This document shows positions 17,415 to 26,200 of a stretch of 64,000 nucleotides of DNA, one piece after another; the stretch's first letter is position 1, and every line of letters starts with the position of its first letter. A program made the position numbers and the translations under genes. The stretch lies in contig JAFYSK010000063.1 of the NCBI GenBank assembly GCA_017559385.1, forward strand, positions 1-64,000. The letters are read 5' to 3'. The notes under the pieces were generated by a model, which ran no database searches, was not told the origin of the DNA, and saw only the letters and a program-made list of their open reading frames with translations. Source of the DNA: Paludibacteraceae bacterium (GTDB taxonomy: Bacteria > Bacteroidota > Bacteroidia > Bacteroidales > Paludibacteraceae).

Positions 17415-18758
17415 ATGTTACCAATAGACTTCATAGAATCATTACACAGTCAGATGTCGCCTGAGGAGGCGCAGATGTTGTGTCAAGCGCTGGCCACCGA
17501 GCCAGTGGTGTCTATCCGATTAAATGATAAGATAGACTGCCTATCCTTTGATGCCGACACCGAGGAGGTGCCATGGCACGAGGATGGTTATTACCTGAGT
17601 AAACGGCCTCAGTTTACGCTAGATCCGCTCTTTCATGCGGGTTGCTATTATGTGCAAGAGGCTAGTAGTATGTTCCTTGGCGAGGTACTCAATCAGTATG
17701 TCCAACGCGATAGTATCGTGCTGGATATGTGTGCTGCGCCTGGTGGTAAGTCCACGCTCATCAGCCAGTATCTGGGCGATGAGGGATTGCTGGTGAGCAA
17801 CGAGGTAGTGCGCCAGCGTGTGTTCATCCTATCGGAGAACATCCAGAAATGGGGCAACGGCAACACGGTGGTGACGCACAACTATGCGGCCGATTTTGGC
17901 AACAAGTTGCAGAACCTATTTGATTGTATTTTGGTGGATGCACCATGCTCGGGCGAAGGTATGTTCCGCAAGGACGCAGGTGCCGTAGAGGAATGGAGTC
18001 AGAAGAACGTGAGCGACTGTGTAGCCCGTCAGTGCGAGATACTGGACGAGGTGTGGGATGCGCTCAAGCCTGGTGGTGTGATGATCTATTCTACCTGTAC
18101 CTTCAACGAGGAGGAGAACGAGAAGAATGTGCAGTGGATCATCGACGAACTAGGTGCCGAGGTGCTGCCTGTGGCCTATGACCCTAATTGGGGCATCGTA
18201 GAGGGCCGCGTAGGTTATCACTTCTATCCACATAAGGTCAAGGGCGAGGGTCTGTATATGTGTGCGCTGCGCAAGAAGGGTGCACCCGGAGCCACTTTCC
18301 GCATACCTAAGCAGAAGAACACAGCGCCTAAGACCAAGATCGATGGCGAGGCAGAGATGCGCAGTTGGTTGAAGCATCCTGATCGTTGGGTGATTCGTCA
18401 GCAGGAGCGATTCATGTCGGCTTATCCAGCTAAATACAAGGAACTCATTGAGTATATCTCTACGCAGTTTATCTGCATCAGTACGGGTTTTGGTATTGGT
18501 GAGTTGAGGGGCAAGGGCGTAGCGCCACAGCATTCGTTGGCAATGCTCAAGGACCTTAACAAGCAGGCTTTTGTGTGTGCCGAACTGAGCCTAGAGCAGG
18601 CTCTGGCATACTTGCGCAACGAGGCGTTGGTGATCGATGGTGTAGCCCAGGGTATGGTGTTGGTGACCTACGAAGGTGTACCATTGGGCTTTGTGAAGAA
18701 TGTTGGCAATCGCTGCAACAACCTCTATCCCAAGGAGTGGAGAATACGCAAGTTGTAG
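17415..18758 (+). CDS. rsmF: rRNA cytosine-C5 methyltransferase (RsmF/NOL1-NOP2-Sun family)
   Basis: 447 residues. The family transfers methyl from SAM to C5 of cytosines in rRNA. Visible motifs: SAM-binding LDMCAAPGGKS (about 113), DAPCSGEGMFRKD with the motif-IV Cys (about 175) and YSTCTFNEEENE with the catalytic motif-VI Cys (about 220). After a flexible region (residues 290-320) come a RsmF-type domain and a C-terminal PUA-like part ending NLYPKEWRI. The symbol is by closest family and the target base is not proven. The start is the first ATG after the mini-hairpin array. Confidence 0.88.
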   Translation: MLPIDFIESLHSQMSPEEAQMLCQALATEPVVSIRLNDKIDCLSFDADTEEVPWHEDGYYLSKRPQFTLDPLFHAGCYYVQEASSMFLGEVLNQYVQRDSIVLDMCAAPGGKSTLISQYLGDEGLLVSNEVVRQRVFILSENIQKWGNGNTVVTHNYAADFGNKLQNLFDCILVDAPCSGEGMFRKDAGAVEEWSQKNVSDCVARQCEILDEVWDALKPGGVMIYSTCTFNEEENEKNVQWIIDELGAEVLPVAYDPNWGIVEGRVGYHFYPHKVKGEGLYMCALRKKGAPGATFRIPKQKNTAPKTKIDGEAEMRSWLKHPDRWVIRQQERFMSAYPAKYKELIEYISTQFICISTGFGIGELRGKGVAPQHSLAMLKDLNKQAFVCAELSLEQALAYLRNEALVIDGVAQGMVLVTYEGVPLGFVKNVGNRCNNLYPKEWRIRKL

Positions 18759-18773
18759 CACCCCTTAAAACTC

Positions 18774-18839
18774 GCGGCCCAGCCGCATAAACCCCACTGA
18801 TAGCACTGATGTAAGCGGATGTAAGCGCACCTGCGGTGC
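18774..18839. repeat. mini-hairpins downstream of the methyltransferase
   Basis: GCGGC-CCA-GCCGC at 18774-18786 and GCACC-TGC-GGTGC at 18827-18839, separated by ACTGATAGCACTGATGTAAG-like repeats (TGTAAGCG twice). Confidence 0.6.
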
Positions 18840-18929
18840 TGTTCAGGAGTTCAGAAGGTTCAGAGAGCCCACTGATCTCACGGATATACACGGATGTTTT
18901 GGATTTGATCTCCTAGCCCTATCGGGCAG

Positions 18930-19340
18930 AAATCTTATAAATCTTATTTGCGAGGTTACCTTGCAAGCAAGATTATAAGGTTCTCCGAAACCAATTACCA
19001 CCGCTCCTTCGTCGTCAGTTGCTTGCGACAAGGAACTCGCTAGGCTCGTTGAGGTCGCCGCACCTCCTCCTCTCCCCAAAAAGTCACGAACTTTTCGGGG
19101 GCCCCGAGAGGGGCACATCCAAAACGTGACCGCTGAATCTTAACTACAACGACTCTGATTAGACTCTGATTGGTCATTGCAATGTGTACCGCCACATTTA
19201 TAAGATTCAATGACTGAGCACGGAACGCGCGGAAGGAATGGTGGTAATCCATTGCGGAGCACATAGAAAAGAGGGGTTGAGCGTGGGAGATAAGATTAAT
19301 AAGATTTCTCGAGCAGCTTGCTGCGAGTAGGAGATAACAC
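18930..19340 (+). repeat. long-hairpin element, copy 2 (terminal inverted repeats 18930-18945 / 19292-19307)
   Basis: Same terminal inverted repeats as copy 1. The right half from CCGCCACATTTATAAGATTC to about 19340 is nearly identical to 4353-4508. The inner arms still pair although their sequence differs (CTCCGAAACCAATTACCACC against GGTGGTAATCCATTGCGGAG). The apical part is longer than in copy 1 and carries a CCCCAAAAAG/CTTTTCGGGG hairpin (19074-19100). No ORF. It lies between the methyltransferase and the epimerase genes. Confidence 0.65.
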
Positions 19341-19366
19341 TCTTAAAACTCTTAAAACTTCATATA

Positions 19367-20938
19367 ATGAAAACTGTCTTTCTTACCGGTGCTACAGGCA
19401 CCATGGGCTTTGCAGGTATGACAGAGATCCTGCGCTACCCAGATCAATACAAGCTACGCGTCCTAGCACGCCCAAGCGCTAAGAACAAAGAAAAATTGGC
19501 TCCTTTTGCCGACCAAGTAGAAGTCGTTTGGGGCGACCTAACCAACTACGATGATATCCTTCGTGGTGTCACTGGCGCCGATATCGTGCTGCATGTGGGT
19601 GGTATGGTGTCTCCACAAGCGGACTACCGCCCTAAGGCTACCCTGCGCACCAATATCTCTGCGGCTACCAATATCCGTGATGCCGTGCTCGCACAACCAG
19701 AGGACAAGCAACCTAAGGTAGTGTATATCGGTAGTGTGGCTCAGATGGGCGACCGCCGCGAGCCACTGCATTGGGGACGCGCTGGCGACCCTATCTGCGT
19801 GTCTGCTTATGACCACTATGGTCTGACCAAAGCGCAAGCAGAGCGCATCATCACCAACTCGCCTATCAAACAATGGGTAGCCCTTCGTCAGTCGGGTATT
19901 CTCTACCCAGCTATCTTGAAGAACTACGACCCTATCATGTTCCATGTGCCTATCCGTGGCGTATTGGAGTGGGCGACTGTAGAGGATAGCGGACGCCTCC
20001 TGGAGCGTGTCTGCCGCGACGAGGTACCAGAGGAGTTCTGGAAGAACTACTACAATATCGGCTCGGGCCAAGAGTACCGCATCAGCAACTACGAGTTTGA
20101 GTGCCTGCTCCTAGATGCCATCGGCTGCCCACGCCCTGAGAAGATCTTCAATGCCAACTGGTTCACCACCCGCAATTTCCACGGTATGTGGTATATCGAT
20201 GGCGATCGCCTTGAGAACTACCTCCATTTCCGCGAGAACATGCCTGTTAAGGAATACTTCAAGAAAATGGCCAAGTCGCCTACGGTACCAGCAGGTATCC
20301 GTTTTGCGGCTAAGACCAAGATTGCCAAATTGTTCCCACGCTGCGTGAAACTAGCGATGTATGCCATGGCTATGTCCAAGGAGCATGGTACACAATGGTG
20401 GATCAAGCACAACAAGACCGAGCGCATCAGCGCCTACTATGGCACACTGGAGGCATACAAGGCTATTCCAGACTGGAAGCATACCGACCTCTCACACAAT
20501 AGCGAGGAGTATGTATTGCTCGACCACGGTTATGACGAGCAAAAGCCAAAAGAGCTCTTCACTCTCGAGGACATGCAGAAAGCCGCAGCTTTCCGCGGCG
20601 GTAAATGCCTCGGCACTACAGCGAGTTTAGCGAGCGATCTACCAACTACAGGCGAAGCCGATCTACAGCGAAGCGATCTATCCCTCTGGGACACCCCATT
20701 GCTCTGGGAATGCGCCGAAGGCCACCAGTTCACCGCTACTCCACGCCTCGTATTGCTAGGTGGCCATTGGTGCGAGGAGTGTATGCCTTACCCATATAAA
20801 GGTGAGCCTAATGCTCGTCCATGGCAATGGGATAAGGTGGCTAAGAAGAACCCATTCTTCGCACAACTCTGGGCACCACTCCACGACGAGAACGAGGACA
20901 ATGTCTATGGTCCAGAAGTCTTCGACGGTTGGGAGTGA
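19367..20938 (+). CDS. NAD-dependent epimerase/dehydratase (extended SDR) with C-terminal zinc ribbon
   Basis: 523 residues. The N-terminal Rossmann signature is FLTGATGTMGFAG and the active-site pair is Y..TK in YDHYGLTKAQAE. Substrate is unknown; the family acts on nucleotide sugars or sterol-like alcohols. Typical SDRs are about 320 residues. Here about 200 more follow, ending in LWECAEGHQFTATPR ... HWCEECMP, a CxxGH/CxxC zinc-ribbon-like motif. Residues about 417-438 (DNA 20616-20680) are an in-frame run built from CTACAGCGAAGCGATCTA-like repeats that looks foreign to the protein. No promoter is recognised. Confidence 0.8.
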   Translation: MKTVFLTGATGTMGFAGMTEILRYPDQYKLRVLARPSAKNKEKLAPFADQVEVVWGDLTNYDDILRGVTGADIVLHVGGMVSPQADYRPKATLRTNISAATNIRDAVLAQPEDKQPKVVYIGSVAQMGDRREPLHWGRAGDPICVSAYDHYGLTKAQAERIITNSPIKQWVALRQSGILYPAILKNYDPIMFHVPIRGVLEWATVEDSGRLLERVCRDEVPEEFWKNYYNIGSGQEYRISNYEFECLLLDAIGCPRPEKIFNANWFTTRNFHGMWYIDGDRLENYLHFRENMPVKEYFKKMAKSPTVPAGIRFAAKTKIAKLFPRCVKLAMYAMAMSKEHGTQWWIKHNKTERISAYYGTLEAYKAIPDWKHTDLSHNSEEYVLLDHGYDEQKPKELFTLEDMQKAAAFRGGKCLGTTASLASDLPTTGEADLQRSDLSLWDTPLLWECAEGHQFTATPRLVLLGGHWCEECMPYPYKGEPNARPWQWDKVAKKNPFFAQLWAPLHDENEDNVYGPEVFDGWE

Positions 20939-21098
20939 CAGCCAAAGGCTGTAGTTGAAAGAGTTTTAATAGTTTTAGCCGCAGCAAAGCTGCTGTTTTA
21001 GAGGTCAATGCACCCTTAAAACTTCTAAAACCTTTAAAACTTCTAAAACTGCCGAAGGCAATAAAACCCTGAAACCCTAAAAATAGCACCGCAGGTGC
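20939..21098. repeat. mini-hairpin array after the epimerase gene
   Basis: CAGCC-AAA-GGCTG (20939), GCAGC-AAA-GCTGC (20981), TGCC-GAA-GGCA (21050) and GCACC-GCA-GGTGC (21086), joined by CTTAAAACTTCTAAAACC-type linkers. The first overlaps the stop codon region of the epimerase gene. Confidence 0.7.
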
Positions 21099-21110
21099 GC
21101 TTAGAACTAC

Positions 21111-21140
21111 AAAAAAACCGCATTTCCGTGCGGTTTTTTT
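21111..21140 (+). terminator. intrinsic terminator
   Basis: Seven As, CCGCA, six-nt loop, TGCGG, seven Ts. Symmetric, so it can act in both directions. Confidence 0.85.
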
Positions 21141-21160
21141 GTGTGCCCTCCCCTTACAAA

Positions 21161-21191
21161 TCTTTAGTTATTCTTTAGTTATTCTTTAGTG
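21161..21191. repeat. tandem 11-mer TCTTTAGTTAT, three copies
   Basis: TCTTTAGTTAT occurs twice, then a third imperfect unit (TCTTTAGTG), followed to about 21290 by A/T-rich word-like DNA (CATAACTCATAGCTCATCAC). No gene in 21141-21560. Palindromes CGAGTGCACTCG and CGCCAA/TTGGCG occur in the leader before the next gene. Confidence 0.6.
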
Positions 21192-21383
21192 ATTTATTAG
21201 TGATACATTAGTTATTAAGCAACTTTTATTATAAAATCAGCGATCAATTCTCATAACTCATAGCTCATCACTTATCATTCATCGTTCATAGCTAAACAAG
21301 TCTCCTAATTATTCTCAAAAACACCGATTTCCTTTCCAATTAGGATATTTTTATCTAAAATTGCCTAATTTTGTTGCTATTTC

Positions 21384-21414
21384 TTGCTCAGTTCAAAAAA
21401 AATCACTAACTTCG
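21384..21414 (+). promoter_or_regulatory. probable promoter for the YhcG-type gene
   Basis: TTG 21384-21386, 20 nt, TAACTTCG 21407-21414. The box has C for T at one position. The leader of about 148 nt contains two palindromes. Confidence 0.5.
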
Positions 21415-21561
21415 CAGGCTGTTTATTGTGCGCACACCCCTACGCGAGTGCACTCGAGGGAACAAACACTTCCGCCAACAAACTATTGGCGATTTAGAAG
21501 AGAAATGGGGAAATCAATCACCACCAATAATTTTGAATAATATTAAAACATTAAAAGCGAC

Positions 21562-22737
21562 GTGACCCCCGATAGGTTAAATACTACATACGTACAAGCG
21601 GTTGAAGCAATCAAGACTGCTATTCTTGATGCGCAGTATGAAGCAGCGAAAGGCGTGAATAATATCCAACTCATGCTTTACTATGCTATCGGACGATTCA
21701 TATCACAAAATACACGCAAAAACAAATGGGGAACCAATGCAATTACCACTATCAGCCAAATGCTCAAGCATGAAATGCCAGGACTGAGAGGGTATTCCGA
21801 GTCTAATCTCAAAAAGATGCGTATATTCTACGAAGAATGGAGTGATTTTGATAATTCGTTCATTCAAACGAACGATTTGCAAAACTCAATTTCGTTCATT
21901 CAAACGAACGATTTATCAGATGCTATTTCGTCCATTCAAACGGACGAAATCCAAATACATCCTTTTAACTTCCCTGCCATAGACGCTTTCCCTGCTAATG
22001 ACTTTCGAAGCATCGGGTTTACACATCACTATAATATTCTTGTAGGAAGTAAAGTTCGCGAGGAAAGACTATTTTATATTTCTATTTGTGCACGTGAACA
22101 TCTCACACCAGATGGAATAAAAAACTGCATTGCTCAAAACCTCTATGCACAAAAGGGACAACTTCCAAATAACTTCCTGCAAAAACTACCCGCTACCAAT
22201 CTCGCGAAACGAGCAATATTGGCATTCAAAGACCAATATATGCTTGATTTTATCAATGTAGAAGAACTCGGAGCAAGAGATATAGAAGAGGTTAATGAAG
22301 TGCTTGTTGAGCAAACCATTGTGGATAACATCAAGAAATTCATCTTGCAATTTGGAAGCAACTTCCTCTTTATGGGAAATCAATATACTGTTTCAGTTCA
22401 CGGACATGACCACCGTATCGACCTTTTGTTTTTTAATCGCGAACTGAATTGTCTTGTGGCTATTGAACTCAAGACAGGGGCTTTCAAACAGATGTACCTT
22501 GGTGAACTCAATGGATATCTGCGGCTATTAGACGATTATGTACGCAAACCGCACGAAAATCCAAGTATTGGTATTGTACTATGCAAAGATGCCGATCGCG
22601 CGTATGTAGAGTACATGATTCAGGATTACGACAAACCAATGGGAGTAGCTACATATAAAACGGCTACAGACATGCCCGAGCATCTTCGTAATAGTTTGCC
22701 AGATCAAGAGAGTCTACTTAAATTAATGAAAGCATAA
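21562..22737 (+). CDS. YhcG/DUF1016-type PDDEXK nuclease
   Basis: 391 residues from a GTG start. The N-terminal DUF1016 helical domain includes MLYYAIGRFISQNT, WGTNAITTISQML and GYSESNLKKMRIFY. The C-terminal nuclease domain carries HDHRIDLLFFNRELNCLVAIELKTGAF, i.e. the D and E-x-K of a PDDEXK site. Family members accompany restriction systems or mobile elements; none is adjacent. Between the domains (residues about 98-129) lies SFIQTNDL repeated twice, then SSIQTDEI, encoded by three palindromic DNA repeats. Catalytic residues look intact. Confidence 0.85.
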   Translation: MTPDRLNTTYVQAVEAIKTAILDAQYEAAKGVNNIQLMLYYAIGRFISQNTRKNKWGTNAITTISQMLKHEMPGLRGYSESNLKKMRIFYEEWSDFDNSFIQTNDLQNSISFIQTNDLSDAISSIQTDEIQIHPFNFPAIDAFPANDFRSIGFTHHYNILVGSKVREERLFYISICAREHLTPDGIKNCIAQNLYAQKGQLPNNFLQKLPATNLAKRAILAFKDQYMLDFINVEELGARDIEEVNEVLVEQTIVDNIKKFILQFGSNFLFMGNQYTVSVHGHDHRIDLLFFNRELNCLVAIELKTGAFKQMYLGELNGYLRLLDDYVRKPHENPSIGIVLCKDADRAYVEYMIQDYDKPMGVATYKTATDMPEHLRNSLPDQESLLKLMKA

Positions 22738-22740
22738 ATT

Positions 22741-23200
22741 ATTTACTTAAGATTTCTGCGCGCCAGCGCTAGGAGACAACATTTCGCAAAGCCAATTTCG
22801 TGAGCGACAGCGAACCATAAACGTGAACGAAGTGAAACAAATTTAATTTTGCTTAAATTACTACTTAGAATAACGTGGCACAGCCACATGTAACATAGTA
22901 ACGCGCGAAAGCGCATGTAACGTGAAACAACATGTACACCACCTCTAACATATCACCTATTTATCAAATGGTTTCCAATCACTTGAATATGTCTAATGCG
23001 CTAATTTGTAGCGAATTAGACCGTATGGGGGGGGTAATTCTCAATTCGCAAAATACAACTGCGCACATAGCGCCGATATAGCTAATATTATACCATCTAT
23101 GCTGGCATAGGTGGTATTTTCATTGTATATAATATAAGCGGCCAAGCCGCAGCATTGAAACAGCCCAATGGGCGTGAAACAAGCAGCTTTGCTGCATGAA
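22741..23200. repeat. phrase-type intergenic region with mini-hairpins and one long hairpin
   Basis: The 506-bp gap 22738-23243 holds no gene. It contains GTGGC-ACA-GCCAC (22875) and GCGC-GAAA-GCGC (22903) joined by ATGTAAC linkers, then a G8 run (about 23029). A 13-bp-stem hairpin ATACCATCTATGC / GCATAGGTGGTAT (23090-23117) is followed by four Ts. GCGGC-CAA-GCCGC (23138), GCCC-AAT-GGGC (23163) and GCAGC-TTT-GCTGC (23183) follow with TGAAAC linkers. No clear promoter for the next gene is seen. Confidence 0.65.
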
Positions 23201-23243
23201 ACTTTGAAACTAATATTAATTAACACTTTAAAAATATTACTTT

Positions 23244-26200
23244 ATGAAAAAATCAATCTTCTTATTTTTCGCAGCCATCCTGTGTAGCGTCAGCGCATGG
23301 TCGTATAACTACGGTGGTACCAATGTGTACTACTATTTTGCCAACACAGGCAGTTGGTCTAATGTCTATTTGTATATCTGGAATAATGATAATACCTGGA
23401 ACACTAACTTTACTTTAAACAAAATTGCAAATACCAATGTTTATTATCATAAGTGGAGTTCTGCTTACAATAATAATGGAGGTATCTTATTTAGAGCATC
23501 GACAGCGAATTGGGACAACAAAACTAATGATATTAAGGCAGACTATACGAGTCACACTTCATGGGTACACAATAGCACTACGGGTAAGACCGATCTCTCC
23601 AACATCAACCGTTCTGCCCAAGTTGCGGTGAAGCTATCTACAGGAGGAAATTATACACAAACGGCTAATGCAAATTGCGTAGCACAAGTATCTGGTTATA
23701 CTGTAGAAAAAGGAAAATCTTCCGCAACAGCTAAGAATGCATCTACCAGCGGAAGTAGTGCTACTGCATCCATTAGTGCGGCTTATGGTTCTACTATTAC
23801 ATATACCGCAACTGCTGGCACTGGCTATACCTTTGAGGGTTTCTCTACAAGTAATTCAACAACTTTGCCTGCTACTAAATATGCTTCAGGAAAAACTGCA
23901 ACTGCAAGCGGATATGGTTCTACAAACAACTCTACCTACTATGCATATTTCAAAGCAAACCAATACACCGTAAAATTCGACGCCAATGGCGGTACGGGTT
24001 CAATGTCAGATCAGTCTCACACATACAGTGTATCCCAAGCATTAACACCAAATGCATTCACACGAGCAGGGTACACTTTTGAAGGTTGGAACACCAACGC
24101 GGATGGAACAGGAACATCATACACCGACAAGCAAAGTGTTAGCAACCTTTCATCAACTGACGGCGCAACTATCACCCTCTATGCACAATGGGCGGAGATT
24201 CCTGCAAACAATCATAACATCACTTATACTGCCCAAGCTACGGGCTGGACATATGGTGCAACTCCAGCATCCGCAGAAGAAGGAACTACGGTAACATTTG
24301 TCGTTAATCCTACAACAGGATATACCGTAAGCGTGACAAGTGACGATGTTACTTTGAACAAAAATGAGAATGAATACACCTTCACTATGCCAACAAAAGA
24401 TGTGGCAATCAACGTATCCGCAGTTGAAAATACTCACAATGTCATCGTTTCTTACAAATGTGGTGGTGAAACAATAAAACCAGATGCAACCGTGGAAGCT
24501 GTAGGCGAAGTTACAACTATAAGCGTTACTGCTCCAGAAATTGATGGTTATGCATTCGATTCTTGGACATTAGGTTCTGGCATTCAATCTGCTAACACTA
24601 CAGCTAACCCTATTAGCATTACGACCAAAGCATCTGGCTATTACACGTTGACTGCGAACTATACCAAAATGGTCACAGTATATTTGATAAACAATAGCAA
24701 CTGGGCTAGAGTGTATGCTTATGGTTGGAAAAATGGCGAAGCCCAAGGTACTCCTGCATGGCCAGGAGCAGAGATTACTGAAAACAAGTTGGCTGAAAAA
24801 TACGAAGGCTACGATGTATATTCATACAAAGTGAAAGAGGGTTCTTACGACAATGTTATTTTCAACAACAACTCTGGAAAACAAACCGAAACATTCGCTT
24901 GGACAGATGGTAAGTACTATTACGCCGTTGATCCATTAGGTTCTAACGTATACCTCGCAGGTGAAATGACAAATTGGGGCACAGATAAAGTTGAGTTTAA
25001 GAAAACAACTGCAGAAGCAACCACTGCAAGTGTAACAGTGAACCTTACAGCTAAATCATACACTTTCAAACTCGTTAGAGGCGAAGATTGGTTTGGTAAT
25101 TATGGAACTATGCAACGTGGTGGTGACGGAGTTCATGAAGGTGGTTGGTCGTTTGATGAAACAGCTTATGAAGCTAACTGTACAATCGTTGCGGACATCG
25201 TAGGTGACTATACTTTCACATGGGATTTGACCACAAAGAAACTTACCGTAACATATCCTGCACTCCCAAAACACCAAGTGACTGCTACCGTTAATCCTGC
25301 AGAAACTGGCGAAGTAACAGGAACTGGTGAATACGAGCAAGGTTCTAAAGCAACCCTCGTTGCTACTCCAGCAGCAGGTTATACATTCAAAAACTGGACA
25401 GTAGCTGGTATAGAGAAATCTGTAGAAGCCACATACACATTCACTGTAACTGAGGCTGTTGAACTCGTTGCTAATTTCGTTCCAGAAGTTACTCACGAAG
25501 TTACAGTATCTTATCTCTGCAATTCTAATCCTATTCCTGGTCACGATGCAACTACACTCGCTGTAGGTGTTACTACTCCAAGTACTTTCACAGCTCCTGC
25601 TATTACAAATTACAAATTTGATAGTTGGACTGTAGGAACTGGCGTACAAGCAGTAGACGCTAACGCTAACCCAATTCAAATCACTACTAAAGCTGAAGGC
25701 GAGTACACACTTACAGCTAACTACACCAAGATTGAGTTAACATATACCGTAACTGTTCCAGAAGGCACTGAGAAATGCTATATCGCAGGTGATATGAATA
25801 GCTGGTCATTCCAAGAGATGACTCCAACAGCTAATGCCAACGAGTTTACTATCACTATCGACGGTGCAACCACTGCTCATAAATACAAATACACCTGTGG
25901 TGAAAGCTGGGATTACGTTGAGAAGAAGGCAGATGGCTACGACTTAGCTGATAATCGTAGTTATAAAGCTAATGACGTTGTTGCTAAATGGGGAGACCCA
26001 TTATCAACGAATGTTTACCTTGCAGGATCTATGACCGCTTGGAACGATCACAAGATTGAATTTAAGAAAGAAACCAAAGAATCAAAAACTGCTTCTATTG
26101 TGCTTGTTCTTACAGAAAAAGCATATGAAATCAAAATTGTTGACAATGGTGAATGGTTAGGAAATAATGGAATAATAACAGAGTCAGTGGATGGATGGAC

